Shown: positions 1 through 8,734, counted from the first letter of the stretch. The stretch is DNA of 64,000 nt from Streptomyces sp. 1-11 (GCF_007176755.1 NZ_BJTV01000010.1:124001-188000); one strand, 5' to 3'. Numbers and translations: made by a program. Notes: generated by a model from the sequence alone, not told the origin.

Positions 1-103
1 GCCCGTCCGCCAGCCGCAGGTACACCGGTCCGCGGAACGGCCGGAGGGCCAGCGCGTAGGGAGTGCCGTCGGCACCGTACGGCTCGTCCTCGTCCACGGT
101 CAC
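1..103 (-). CDS. Partial hypothetical protein, amino-terminal fragment
   Basis: An open frame on the minus strand begins with GTG at 103 (a second GTG lies at 97) and runs off the left edge. It would start V-T-V-D-E-D-E-P-Y-G and continue with an ordinary mixed composition. The same frame further upstream becomes an arginine- and proline-rich string that does not look coded, which is why the start is placed here. GGGGCG lies a few bases upstream as a weak ribosome site. I do not recognise a family from about 34 residues. Confidence 0.3.
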   Translation of the reverse strand, partial: MTVDEDEPYGADGTPYALALRPFRGPVYLRLADG

Positions 104-442
104 GGTGCGCCCCGACGACCCGTGGCGGCACGGTTCCCGCCGTCGCGGCCGGTCCGCCGGGCACGGCGGAGCCCGAGTGGGTGGCCGGCCGCGGAGGCGG
201 CGGGGAGCACGGCGGCCGCAGCGCCGCGCGTGCGCCCCGGCCGCTGCCGCGCCCGCTTCCGGTCCGGCGCTCTCCCGTGCCGTGGCCCGCGGGAGGGCGC
301 GGGGTCCAACGGCCCTCGGCCGCTCGCCATGGGCCGCCTCCTCCGGTCGAAGGGAACGTTCACAAGCCGGCACGGGCACGGCGCGTTGCCGGTTCCGTGG
401 CGCAGGCGGCCGCCGGGCGGGTGCGCTGCCCGGGCGTGCGTC
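104..442. other. Intergenic stretch without a supported gene
   Basis: About 340 bases between the partial left-edge gene and the end of the flavodoxin-fold gene. Every open frame here is arginine-, alanine- and glycine-rich in the manner of random GC-rich sequence. I see no convincing hairpin or promoter. Confidence 0.4.
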
Positions 443-1180
443 CTAACGGTGTTCGGGGTTCTCGAAGTCGTGGCGGCATCCGGCGTCCCAGGCGGTGCGC
501 TGGTTGCCGTAGGCGGGGATGCCGCCGAGGTCCTTCAGCGCCCGCGCCAGGTGCAGCAGGTTCCAGGTCATGAAGGTGGTGTTGCGGTTGGTGAAGTCGT
601 TCTCCGGGCCGCCCGATCCGGGGTCGAGGTACGAGGGTCCGGGGCCGGCCTCGCCGATCCATCCGGCGTCCGCCTGGGGCGGGATGGTGTAGCCCAGGTG
701 CTGCAGGCTGTACAGCACGTTCATGGCGCAGTGCTTGACGCCGTCCTCGTTGCCGGTGATCAGGCAGCCGCCGACACGGCCGTAGTAGGCGTACTGGCCG
801 GCGTCGTTGAGCAGGCTGGAGCAGGAGTAGAGGCGCTCGATCACCTGTTTCATGACGGAACTGTTGTCGCCCAGCCAGATCGGACCCGCCAGCACGAGGA
901 TGTCGGCCGCCAGGACCTGCCGGTAGAGGTCCGGCCAGGCGTCCGTCTCCCAGCCGTGCTCGGTCATGTCGGGCCACACACCGGTGGCGATGTCGTGGTC
1001 GACGGCCCGAACGACGTCGACGCGCACGCCCTGCGCCTCCATGATGCCGGTACTCCGGTCGATCAGTCCCTGGGTGTTGCTCGTCTCCGGTGACCGTTTG
1101 AGGGTGCAGTTGATCACCAGGGCCCGCAGGTCGTCGTAGCGGTTCGGCGGTGCGCCGGCGGTGGGCGACGGAGCGGTCAC
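443..1180 (-). CDS. Flavodoxin-fold NAD(P)H oxidoreductase (FMN reductase family)
   Basis: A protein of about 245 residues with a flavodoxin-like beginning (R-A-L-V-I-N-C-T-L-K) in which the segment after the first strand would bind FMN phosphate, and a later segment A-G-P-I-W-L-G-D-N-S-S that matches the second flavin loop of NADPH-dependent FMN reductases. It is expected to be a cytosolic FMN-dependent quinone or flavin reductase. The start is taken at GTG 1180 because GGGAGGACCTC stands directly before it; an upstream ATG at 1228 lacks such a site. It follows the glucarate genes on the same strand after about 226 bases, so co-transcription is possible but not shown. The fold is clear; the substrate is unknown. 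Confidence 0.8.
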   Translation of the reverse strand: MTAPSPTAGAPPNRYDDLRALVINCTLKRSPETSNTQGLIDRSTGIMEAQGVRVDVVRAVDHDIATGVWPDMTEHGWETDAWPDLYRQVLAADILVLAGPIWLGDNSSVMKQVIERLYSCSSLLNDAGQYAYYGRVGGCLITGNEDGVKHCAMNVLYSLQHLGYTIPPQADAGWIGEAGPGPSYLDPGSGGPENDFTNRNTTFMTWNLLHLARALKDLGGIPAYGNQRTAWDAGCRHDFENPEHR

Positions 1181-1260
1181 GAGGTCCTCCCGGACTTGGA
1201 GCCGCGCGAAGGGCGGCGGCGCGTTCACATCCAGATCCAGCGTCCGGGCAAGCCGCGGCG

Positions 1261-1277
1261 GGTGCTACCGCAGCACC
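1261..1277. terminator. Short hairpin downstream of gudD
   Basis: GGTGCT and AGCACC form a perfect 6-bp stem around ACCGC, in the gap between gudD and the flavodoxin-fold gene. The stem is short and there is no T-run, so terminator function is only a possibility. Confidence 0.25.
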
Positions 1278-1406
1278 TCCGAATGGGCCTGACGGGTGGA
1301 CCTGACGGACCGGCCCCCGTTCGGTCCGCGGACAACGCATCGTCCGCGGTCCGCACCCGGGCCCGGGCCGCCGTCCGGCCGGTGGACCCGGGCCCCGGCG
1401 GGCCGG

Positions 1407-2735
1407 CTACCGCACCAGGCAGGGCCGCTTGGCGTCGAACTCCCAGCCTGGCATCAGGTACCGCATCGCGGCGGCATCGTCCCGCGCCCCCAACGCCTCC
1501 TCGCGGTACAGCTCGTGAGCGGCGAGCAGGCGGTCCATGTCGAGCTCGACGCCCAGGCCCGGGGCGTCGGGGACGGCGATCTCTCCGTCGGCGATCCGTG
1601 GCGGGTCGACGGTGAGCCGCTCCAGGCCCTCCTGCCAGATCCAGTGCGTGTCCAGGGCGTTGTACTCGCCGGGGGCCGCCGCGCCGCAGTGCGTGATCAT
1701 GGCGAGTGAGATGTCGAAGTGGTTGTTGGAGTGACAGCCCCAGGTCAGGCCCATCGCGTTGCACAACTGGGCCACGCGCACCGAGCCCTGCATGGTCCAG
1801 AAGTGCGGGTCGGCCAGCGGAATGGACACCGACTGCAGGGCCAGGGCGTGGGTGAGCTGCCGCCAGTCGGTGGCGATCATGTTGGTCGCCGTGGGCAGGC
1901 CGGTGGCGCGGCGGAACTCGGCGAGGATCTCCCGCCCCGAGTAGCCGCCCTCCGCCCCGCAGGGGTCCTCGGCGTAGGCGAGCGTGCCCACCAGTGGCGA
2001 GCACAGCTCGACCGCCTCGCGCAGGGACCACGCGCCGTTCGGGTCGAGGGTGATCCGGGCCCCGGGGAAGCGGTCCTTGAGGGCGCGTACGGCCTCGACC
2101 TCCTCGGCGCCCGGCAGGACACCGCCCTTGAGCTTGAAGTCCCGGAAGCCGTAGCGGTCGTACGCCGCCTCGGCCCTGCGGACGATCGCCTCGGGCGTGA
2201 GGGCCTCCTCGTGCCTGAGCCGGTACCAGTCGACGTCCGAGTCGGGCTCCCGGACGTACGGCAGGTCCGTGCGGCCGGGGTCGCCCACGTAGAAGAGATA
2301 GCCGAGCACCCGTACGGACCGCCGTTGCTGGCCGTCTCCGAGCAGCGCCGCGACCGGTACGCCGAGGTGCCGGCCGAGCAGGTCGAGCAGCGCCGACTCG
2401 ACGGCTGTGACGGCGTGGACGGTGGTGCGCAGGTCGAAGGTCTGGGCGCCCCGTCCGCCCGCGTCGCGGTCGGCGAACCGGCTTCCGATCTCGCGCAGGA
2501 CGCGCTTGTAGTCGCCCACCTTCGCGCCGACGACCAGTGACTCGGCCTCCCGCAGCGTCCGGGTGATCTTCTCGCCCCCGGGCACCTCCCCCAGTCCCGT
2601 ACGGCCGTCGGAGTCGGTGAGTACGACGATGTTGCGGGTGAAGAAGGGGCCGTGGGCGCCGGAGAGGTTCAGCTCCATGCAGTCGCGGCCGGCGACGGGG
2701 TAGACGGCGAAGTGGGCGATGGTCGGCTGGCTCAT
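1407..2735 (-). CDS. gudD: D-glucarate dehydratase (enolase superfamily)
   Basis: 442 residues, the normal size for glucarate dehydratase (E. coli GudD is 446). The enzyme removes water from D-glucarate (and L-idarate) to give 5-keto-4-deoxyglucarate, in the cytosol. The catalytic K-x-K pair is visible as KLKGG at residues 201-205, a metal ligand Asp in L-D-P-N-G at 231, the E-D-P segment at 256-258, Asn in A-T-N-M-I-A-T-D-W near 285, and the general base His in C-H-S-N-N-H-F at about 335. It starts with ATG at 2735 after GAGGAACC. It lies 57 bases behind the permease gene, on the same strand, so the two probably form an uptake-and-dehydration operon. The next enzymes of the pathway (ketodeoxyglucarate dehydratase, ketoglutarate semialdehyde dehydrogenase) are not in this window. 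Confidence 0.95.
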   Translation of the reverse strand: MSQPTIAHFAVYPVAGRDCMELNLSGAHGPFFTRNIVVLTDSDGRTGLGEVPGGEKITRTLREAESLVVGAKVGDYKRVLREIGSRFADRDAGGRGAQTFDLRTTVHAVTAVESALLDLLGRHLGVPVAALLGDGQQRRSVRVLGYLFYVGDPGRTDLPYVREPDSDVDWYRLRHEEALTPEAIVRRAEAAYDRYGFRDFKLKGGVLPGAEEVEAVRALKDRFPGARITLDPNGAWSLREAVELCSPLVGTLAYAEDPCGAEGGYSGREILAEFRRATGLPTATNMIATDWRQLTHALALQSVSIPLADPHFWTMQGSVRVAQLCNAMGLTWGCHSNNHFDISLAMITHCGAAAPGEYNALDTHWIWQEGLERLTVDPPRIADGEIAVPDAPGLGVELDMDRLLAAHELYREEALGARDDAAAMRYLMPGWEFDAKRPCLVR

Positions 2736-2792
2736 GCTGGTCGGGTTCCTCGTGTTCAGTGGCTTCTCGGGTCGGCGGAGGCCTCGGGTGTC

Positions 2793-4130
2793 TCAGAGGG
2801 CGAGCGCGTCGAGCACCCGTTCGCCCGCCAGGACACCGCCGAGGCCCAGGACGGCGAGCACGGTCGTGTAGGTGGTGCGTACCTTGATGGCGTCGAGGAC
2901 GGAGAGGTTGAAGTACTCCTTGAACAGCCAGAACCCCGGGTCGTTGACGTGGGAGAAGGCGATCGAACCGCACGAGACGGCGAGCACCATCATCTCGGGG
3001 TGGGTGCCGCTGCCCGCCAGGAGCGGCAGGACCACGCCGGACGCCGTGACGACGGCGACCGTCGCGGATCCGAGCGCGACGCGCAGGATGACGGCTATCA
3101 GCCACGCCAGGACGATCGGCGAGACGGGCCAGCTCTCCGTGACGTCCTTGATGTAGTCGGAGATGCCGCCTTCGACGAGGACGTTCTTGAAGGCGCCGCC
3201 GGCGCCGATGACCAGGAGGATCATCGCCATGGCCTGGGCCGCCGAGCCGCAGGAGGCGCTGACGTCGGCCATGCTGCGGCCGATGCGCGGTCCGAACGCC
3301 CAGGCCGCGAGGGCGAGGGTCAGCAGGAGCGCGATCGGTGCCGAACCGATGAAGGCGACCGTGTGCAGGACCGGGCTCTCACCCGACGTGACCATGTCGA
3401 CGACGGCGGCGCCCGCGATCAGCACGACCGGGAACAGAGCGACGGACAGCGACCAGCCCAGGCCGGGCATCTCCTCGTCGGTGAACTCGCGCTCGGCGAC
3501 CAGGCCGTGGGGCACCGAGGGGTTCATCGCCCTGACGAACGGCAGGCGCGGCCACACGAGCGCGATCAGCGCACCGGCCGGTACGGCGATGAACAGGCCG
3601 TAGAAGAGGGTGTGTCCGACGGAGGCGTGGAAGGTCGCGGCCACGGCGGTCGGGCCGGGGTGCGGGGGCAGGAAGCTGTGCATCGTCGACAGGGCGATCG
3701 ACATCGGCAGGCCCACCCACAGCAGGTTCGCCCTGGTGACCCTGACCAGCGTGAAGGCGATGGGCACGATGATGATGAAGGCCACCTCGTAGAACATGGT
3801 CACACCGATGAGCATCGAGGTGACCACCATCGCCACCTGGACCCAGCGTGGCCCGAACGCGTCCAGCAGCCGGTCCGCGATCCGCTGGGCGGCTCCGGAG
3901 TCGCCCATGACCCGGCCGATCATGGCGCCGAGTCCGATGGTGAGCATGGTGTCGCCGATCTGCCCCCCGACGCCCTCGGCGAGGACGTCGGGGATGCCGG
4001 CCACCGGTATCCCCTGGACCAGCGCGACGCCGACCGCGACGAGCAGGAGCGCGGCGAAGCCGTTGAGCTTCAGTCGGGTCATCAGGAACAGAAGGACCAG
4101 GACGCTGATCCCTACTACGACGAGTGGCAT
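2793..4130 (-). CDS. Gluconate/H+ symporter family permease (GntP)
   Basis: A polytopic membrane protein of 445 residues that matches the GntP family from end to end, with roughly 12-14 hydrophobic segments. Family landmarks visible are the early G-F-A-A-L-L-L-V segment, S-F-L-P-P-H-P-G-P-T near the middle (the PPHPGP block of gluconate permeases) and F-S-H-V-N-D-P-G-F-W close to the carboxyl end. GntP proteins import gluconate and related sugar acids with protons. Because gudD follows immediately, glucarate or galactarate is the likely substrate here. The ATG at 4130 is preceded by AAAGGGGAACTGGC. It is divergent from the IclR gene, with a palindrome between them. Confidence 0.92.
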   Translation of the reverse strand: MPLVVVGISVLVLLFLMTRLKLNGFAALLLVAVGVALVQGIPVAGIPDVLAEGVGGQIGDTMLTIGLGAMIGRVMGDSGAAQRIADRLLDAFGPRWVQVAMVVTSMLIGVTMFYEVAFIIIVPIAFTLVRVTRANLLWVGLPMSIALSTMHSFLPPHPGPTAVAATFHASVGHTLFYGLFIAVPAGALIALVWPRLPFVRAMNPSVPHGLVAEREFTDEEMPGLGWSLSVALFPVVLIAGAAVVDMVTSGESPVLHTVAFIGSAPIALLLTLALAAWAFGPRIGRSMADVSASCGSAAQAMAMILLVIGAGGAFKNVLVEGGISDYIKDVTESWPVSPIVLAWLIAVILRVALGSATVAVVTASGVVLPLLAGSGTHPEMMVLAVSCGSIAFSHVNDPGFWLFKEYFNLSVLDAIKVRTTYTTVLAVLGLGGVLAGERVLDALAL

Positions 4131-4188
4131 GCCAGTTCCCCTTTGAACTCGGCGGTGGTGGCGTCGTCGGCGAAGCGGAAGCAGTCAC

Positions 4189-4206
4189 CGTTCAGCCGGC
4201 TGAACG
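4189..4206. promoter_or_regulatory. 18-bp perfect palindrome, candidate IclR operator
   Basis: CGTTCAGCCGGCTGAACG is a perfect inverted repeat lying between the divergent permease and iclR-type genes, 59 bases from the permease start and 122 from the regulator start. A second partial copy (TGAA-CCGC-TTCA, 4210-4221) follows directly. IclR regulators usually bind such palindromes in the divergent region they share with their target. Confidence 0.6.
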
Positions 4207-4327
4207 TGCTGAACCGCTTCACGGCGCTCATCCTCATATGCAGACGACGGACATGTATGGGAACGGAGCTAAGCGGTTCGGCCGGGAACGGTCAAGATGT
4301 GCGACAGCACGGATCTACGATGTGGCC

Positions 4328-5116
4328 ATGTCAGAGAGCAGCCGGGTCCGGGAGGTCAAGTCGGCGGCCCGCACCGTCGCCCTGCTCGAGCTGCTCGCCG
4401 CACGTGGCGACCGGCCGGCCCGGCTGGACGAACTCGCCGGGGAACTGGGCGTGCCGCGCAGCAGCATGTACCAGCTGCTGCAGACGCTCGTCGGCTGCGG
4501 CTGGGTCCGTTCGGACACCACCGGCTCCCTGTACGGGATCGGGATCCGCGCCCTGCACACGGGCACGAGCTACCTGGACAGCGACCCGCGCGTGCGCGTG
4601 GTCCGCCCCTGCCTCGACGAGGCCTCGGACGCGCTCGGCGAGACGATCCATCTGGCCCGGCTCGACGGCCCGAACGTCGTCTACCTCGCCACGCGCGAGT
4701 CCCACGAGTACCTGCGCACCATCAGCCGGGTGGGCCGGCGGATCCCGGCCCACGCCGGGGCGCTCGGCAAGGCTCTGCTCGCCGAGCGGCCGGACGACCG
4801 GCTCCCGCTGCCCGACGGCCCGTTGGCGGCCCTCACCGGGAACACGCACACCGAACGCGGCACGCTGCTCGCCGACCTCGCCCGGACACGCGAGCGCGGC
4901 TACTCCATCGACCGCGAGGAGACCGTGCCGGGCATCGCCGGCTTCGGCTTCGCCCTGCGGTACGACACACCGGCCATCGACGCCATCAGCTGCTCGGTGC
5001 CGGTGGCGCGGCTCAGCGAGGAGCACGGCGCCCGGATCGTGGCGGTCATGCGGGAGACGCGGACGAAGATCGAGAGCGCCCTGTCACCGGCCTCCGGCGC
5101 CCCTGACTGGCGCTGA
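4328..5116 (+). CDS. IclR-family transcriptional regulator
   Basis: 262 residues. Residues about 8-70 form the winged helix-turn-helix of the IclR family (V-K-S-A-A-R-T-V-A-L-L-E at the start, then the L-G-V-P-R-S-S-M-Y-Q-L-L recognition helix). The remainder is the GAF-like effector domain, including G-R-R-I-P-A-H-A-G-A-L-G-K-A-L-L, the block that lines the ligand pocket in this family. The start at ATG 4328 gives the usual IclR amino end; the frame stays open upstream but has no homology there. It is transcribed away from the permease and gudD and probably represses or activates them in response to a sugar acid. The effector is inferred from context only. Confidence 0.92.
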   Translation: MSESSRVREVKSAARTVALLELLAARGDRPARLDELAGELGVPRSSMYQLLQTLVGCGWVRSDTTGSLYGIGIRALHTGTSYLDSDPRVRVVRPCLDEASDALGETIHLARLDGPNVVYLATRESHEYLRTISRVGRRIPAHAGALGKALLAERPDDRLPLPDGPLAALTGNTHTERGTLLADLARTRERGYSIDREETVPGIAGFGFALRYDTPAIDAISCSVPVARLSEEHGARIVAVMRETRTKIESALSPASGAPDWR

Positions 5117-5230
5117 CCGGCCACCCCGGACACCACGGGCGGCTCGGACCGCGCGGCGTGCCGCGCGGCGTGCCGGGTGGCCTCGCGCCGGGGCTCCGTC
5201 GCCGACGACGGCCTGGTGGCCGGCCCGACC

Positions 5231-5337
5231 CGCCCCGGACGAGACCCGTGACGCACAGGGCCCCGGCCTCATGACCGGCACGCCCGACTCGCCCCGGACG
5301 AGCCCCCTGGCGCGGGGGCCCCGGCCCCATGACCGGC
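5231..5337. repeat. Two imperfect direct repeats of about 48 bp
   Basis: Copy one (5231-5279) and copy two (5290-5337) both begin CGCCCCGGACGAG and both end ATGACCGGC, with a variable middle. They lie in the gene-free stretch between the IclR gene and the exporter gene. A further 25-bp direct repeat with one mismatch (CCGCACGGCGAAGGCC at 5357 and CCGCATGGCGAAGGCC at 5391) follows. Confidence 0.7.
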
Positions 5338-5402
5338 GCGGGTGGCCGGATCCGCGCCGCACGGCGAAGGCCGGGGCGGCCGGGCTCGCGCCGCATGGCG
5401 AA

Positions 5403-5438
5403 GGCCGGGGCGGCCATCCCGGGATGGCCGCCCCGGCC
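5403..5438. terminator. 36-bp perfect palindrome, probable bidirectional terminator
   Basis: The 18 bases GGCCGGGGCGGCCATCCC are followed directly by their exact reverse complement. The palindrome sits between two convergent genes (IclR regulator and MFS exporter), where a shared terminator is expected. There is no loop spacer, so the transcript would fold with a minimal loop. The rest of the 457-base gap holds only the direct repeats listed separately. Confidence 0.65.
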
Positions 5439-5573
5439 AGGGGTGGAGCCGTGTCGTCCGCGGCGGCGCCGTACGGCTCTGCCGCGCAGGGGTGTTGGGC
5501 CGCGTCGCCGCGGGTCGTCAGGGTCTACGGCGCCCCGGCTCCGGCCGGTCGGCCGGGGCCGGGGTGGGGTGGT

Positions 5574-7271
5574 TCACCGGGAGGCGGGTGCTCCGGCGTC
5601 GGCCGGGTCGTCGCCGGGCCGGTCCGAGCCGGCGGTGCCCGCGCCGGGCCCCTGCGAGCCGGTGTCCGCCACGGCTGCGGCCGGAAGGGGCTCGGAGGGG
5701 CCGGGAAGTCCCGCGGCCTGCACGCCGGCGGTGTCGTCGACGGCGGTCCGCAGGGGGATCTCCTTGATGAAGAGGATGGCGATCAGGGCGACCAGGGCGA
5801 TCGGCGCGGCGATGAGGAAGATGACGCCGGTGGCATGTCCGTAGGAGTCCTCGACGACGGCGGCGATCGGAGCGGGCAGGGTCCTGATGTCCGGCAGGGA
5901 GCCGCCGCCCGAGGCCTTGACCCCCAGCTCGGCGAGGCCGTCGGCCATGTAGGCACTGACCTTGGAGGCGAGCACGGCGCCCAGTACGGAGACACCGATG
6001 GCACCGCCGAGCGTACGGAAGAAGGCCACGACGGAGCTGGCCGCGCCGAGTTCGTGCATCGGCACCGTGTTCTGCACGGCGAGGACCAGGTTCTGCATCG
6101 TCATGCCGACGCCGCAGCCGATCAGGAACATGTAGACGGCGAGCACGCCGTAGGCCGTGTCGGCGCGGGCGGTGCCCATCAGGGCCAGGCCGGCTATCAG
6201 CAGCACACCGCCGACGACGAGGTACCGCTTCCACTTGCCGTAGGCGCTGATGAGCCGGCCGACGACGGTGGACGAGGCCACCAGACCGATGATCATCGGC
6301 AGGGTCATCACGCCGGCCCTGGTCGGCGAGTCACCGCGGCTGATCTGGAAGTACTGGCTGAGGAACACCGTCGCGCCGAACATCGCGGTGCCGACCGCGA
6401 GGCTCGCGACGACCGAGAGGGTCAGCGTGCGGTTGCGGAACAGTTGCATCGGGATGATCGGCTCGGGCGTCCTCAGCTCCACCAGCACGAAGCACACGGC
6501 CAGGGCGGCCGCGGCGAGCACCATGGCCACGGTCTGCCAGGACCACCAGTCGAAGTTGTCGCCGGCCAGGGAGACCCAGATCAGCAGCAGGGAGACCGCG
6601 GCGGCCACGAGGGCGGCGCCCAGGAAGTCGACCTTGACGTCCCGGGTCGCCAGCGGCAGCCGCAGGGTGCGCTGGAGGACGACCAGAGCCGCGAGCGCGA
6701 AGGGGACGCCGACGTAGAAGCACCAGCGCCAGCCCAGCCAGGAGGTGTCGACGATGACGCCGCCGAGCAGCGGGCCGCCGATGGTGCCGAGCGCCATGAC
6801 CGCGCCGAGGTAGCCGTTGTAACGGCCGCGCTCACGCGGGGGGATTATCGAGGCGAGGATGACCTGGGCGAGCGCGGTGAGACCGCCGGCGCCGAGGCCC
6901 TGCACCACGCGGAAACCGATGAGCATGCCGGTGTTCTGCGACAGGCCGGCCGCGGCAGAACCCACGATGAAGACGACCAGGGAGAGCTGCACGAGCAGCT
7001 TCTTGCTGGTCAGATCGGCGAGCTTGCCCCAGATCGGGGTCGAGACCGTGGTCGCCAGCAGGGTGCTGGTCACCACCCAGGTGTAGGCGGACTGGCCGCC
7101 GTGCAGGTCGGCGATGATCCGCGGCAAGGCGTTGGACACGACCGTGCTGGAAAGGATCGCCACGAACAGGCCGAGCAGGAGGCCGGAGAGGGCCTCCATG
7201 ATCTGCCGGTGTGTCATCGGAGCGTCGCCGGCGTGGGCCTCGGCGACGTCCGTACTCCCTTGCTGTGACAC
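5574..7271 (-). CDS. MFS multidrug exporter, DHA2 (EmrB/QacA) family, 14 TM
   Basis: 565 residues with 14 predicted membrane segments. The first-segment motif around A-I-L-S-S-T-V-V-S-N-A-L-P-R-I corresponds to the DHA2 motif D1. G-K-L-A-D-L-T-S-K-K gives MFS motif A between segments 2 and 3, R-V-V-Q-G-L-G-A-G-G gives motif B, and L-G-T-I-G-G-P-L-L-G-G gives motif C of drug/H+ antiporters. The carboxyl tail after about residue 515 is Pro/Ala/Gly-rich and probably cytoplasmic. GTG at 7271 is preceded by GGGGAAGACAGCAC. The MarR gene lies 89 bases upstream on the same strand, a common arrangement for autoregulated drug export operons. The substrate is not known. Confidence 0.93.
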   Translation of the reverse strand: MSQQGSTDVAEAHAGDAPMTHRQIMEALSGLLLGLFVAILSSTVVSNALPRIIADLHGGQSAYTWVVTSTLLATTVSTPIWGKLADLTSKKLLVQLSLVVFIVGSAAAGLSQNTGMLIGFRVVQGLGAGGLTALAQVILASIIPPRERGRYNGYLGAVMALGTIGGPLLGGVIVDTSWLGWRWCFYVGVPFALAALVVLQRTLRLPLATRDVKVDFLGAALVAAAVSLLLIWVSLAGDNFDWWSWQTVAMVLAAAALAVCFVLVELRTPEPIIPMQLFRNRTLTLSVVASLAVGTAMFGATVFLSQYFQISRGDSPTRAGVMTLPMIIGLVASSTVVGRLISAYGKWKRYLVVGGVLLIAGLALMGTARADTAYGVLAVYMFLIGCGVGMTMQNLVLAVQNTVPMHELGAASSVVAFFRTLGGAIGVSVLGAVLASKVSAYMADGLAELGVKASGGGSLPDIRTLPAPIAAVVEDSYGHATGVIFLIAAPIALVALIAILFIKEIPLRTAVDDTAGVQAAGLPGPSEPLPAAAVADTGSQGPGAGTAGSDRPGDDPADAGAPASR

Positions 7272-7360
7272 GTGCTGTCTTCCCCTGAGAGTCGTCGGAA
7301 TGCTCCCGCGCCGTCGCGGGAGAGGAGATCTTCGGTGTGGTGGTGGAATCGTCGCGCCGG

Positions 7361-7894
7361 TCAGGCGTGCGCCCCGTCCCGCGCCGGACGCGCGAGCGGG
7401 GTGGGTGAACCGCCGGTGGCGGCGCGGCCGGGTGCGTCGTCGCCCGGTTCCGCGGTGTGCGCGCGGCGGGAGAGACCGCCCTGCAGCCGTTCGAGCAGCG
7501 TCGTGAGCGTGGTCAGCTCCTGCGGCGTCCAGTCGGCGGTGGCCGCGCCGATCAGGCCGACGTGGATCCGCACGAGGTCGTCGACCAGGGCGCGGCCCTG
7601 CGGAGTGATGCTGACCAGGCTGGAGCGGCGGTCCTCCGGGTTGGCCCGGCGGGTCACCGCGCCCTGCTGCTCCAGATGCGCCACCTGCCGGCTGACCACC
7701 GACAGGTCGCAGTCCATGTGGTGGGCCAGTTCCTGGAGCCGGGTCTCTCCGCAGTGCGCGAGGGCGGCGAGCACGGCGGAGCCGTTGCCAAGACCCTGCG
7801 GCAGCCGGCGGACCAGCCGCCGCCGTATCGCGGCGATCGCGGCCAGTTGCCGGACGACGTCGCCGAGAGGCTCCTCGTGCGCACCACTGTTCAT
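7361..7894 (-). CDS. MarR-family transcriptional regulator
   Basis: 177 residues with the winged helix of the MarR family in the middle: T-R-L-Q-E-L-A-H-H-M-D-C-D-L-S-V-V-S is the DNA-binding helix pair, and N-P-E-D-R-R-S-S-L-V is the wing (D-x-R-S motif). The last 30 residues are low-complexity Gly/Pro/Ala. ATG 7894 is chosen because the frame upstream has no family similarity and GGCGGGGATTC precedes this codon. It leads the operon with the exporter and probably represses both genes until a drug or phenolic ligand binds. Confidence 0.9.
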   Translation of the reverse strand: MNSGAHEEPLGDVVRQLAAIAAIRRRLVRRLPQGLGNGSAVLAALAHCGETRLQELAHHMDCDLSVVSRQVAHLEQQGAVTRRANPEDRRSSLVSITPQGRALVDDLVRIHVGLIGAATADWTPQELTTLTTLLERLQGGLSRRAHTAEPGDDAPGRAATGGSPTPLARPARDGAHA

Positions 7895-7940
7895 GAATCC
7901 CCGCCTACAAGCCTCGGTGCGGCCCGAATCCCGCCCCGTT

Positions 7941-7959
7941 TGATTGCCCCAAGCAACCA
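7941..7959. promoter_or_regulatory. Candidate MarR operator
   Basis: TGATTGC-CCCAA-GCAACCA is an inverted repeat with six of seven matching arm positions, 47 bases upstream of the MarR start and 100 bases upstream of the divergent TetR start. TTGC-type palindromes of this size are typical MarR binding sites. Confidence 0.5.
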
Positions 7960-8058
7960 TAAGGCGATTTCTGGACCGGATGCAACTTTGGCCTGAGTGC
8001 ATGCAGCGGCTCCGTGACCGTTTGGTCTCGGGTCCGGCGATCTCATAGGGTTGCCGGC

Positions 8059-8649
8059 ATGGCCAGCCGGAGCGGGACGGGACTACGGGAGCGCAAGAAG
8101 CTCGCCACCTGGCAGGCGATCCGGGACGCGGCCCTGCGGCTGATCGAGGAGCGGGACTTCGACGCGGTCAGCCTCGACGAGATCGCGGCGGCGGCGGGAG
8201 TCTCCCGGACGACTCTGTTCAACTACTTCACCTCGAAAGAGGCGATCGTCCTCGACCCGGCTCCCAGCGATCCCGAGCTGTGGCGCTCCCTCATGGACGA
8301 ACGCCCCGAGGACGAGCCCCTGTGGGCCTCCCTGCAGGCCATCTACCTGGGCTACCTCGCCACCTTCTCCGACCGTCTGGGCGCGCAGAAGCGGCTGAAG
8401 GCCGTCTCCCCCACCCTCGCCGCCTCCAGGCGGGAGCACGCGGCCCGCTTCAAGAGCGAACTGCGGGACTGGGCCGCCCGCCGTACTCCGGCCGGCTGCG
8501 AGCTGCGCCTGGAGCTGGCGCTCAATACCGCCGAGGCCGCGACGGCCACGGCCTACACCCTGTGGTCCCCCGACGACGGCTTCGACCGCCTCATGGAACT
8601 GGCACGGGCCTGCTTCGAGCAGGCCGGCCACGGATTCGCCCACCCCTGA
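8059..8649 (+). CDS. TetR-family transcriptional regulator
   Basis: 196 residues. The TetR helix-turn-helix occupies about residues 14-60 (T-W-Q-A-I-R-D-A-A-L-R-L-I-E-E, then V-S-L-D-E-I-A-A-A-A-G-V-S-R-T-T-L-F-N-Y-F). The ligand domain is divergent, as usual. ATG 8059 is favoured because the protein then begins a few residues before the helix; the frame extends upstream to 8014 without similarity. It is divergent from the marR-exporter operon, so it may co-regulate that operon, though nothing in the sequence proves the target. Confidence 0.9.
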   Translation: MASRSGTGLRERKKLATWQAIRDAALRLIEERDFDAVSLDEIAAAAGVSRTTLFNYFTSKEAIVLDPAPSDPELWRSLMDERPEDEPLWASLQAIYLGYLATFSDRLGAQKRLKAVSPTLAASRREHAARFKSELRDWAARRTPAGCELRLELALNTAEAATATAYTLWSPDDGFDRLMELARACFEQAGHGFAHP

Positions 8650-8734
8650 GGCCGCCCACGCGGTCACGGCCGGCGTCGGACGGACCCGGCCCGGCCGACG
8701 GGACGAGGGCGGCCGGGTCGCGGGAACTGCCGGA

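Noticed and set aside
2652..7268. A very long open frame on the plus strand across gudD, the permease and the exporter
   Set aside because: It is the GC-rich antisense of recognised genes, full of Arg, Gly and Asp with no domain, and it disagrees with the third-base pattern of the real genes.
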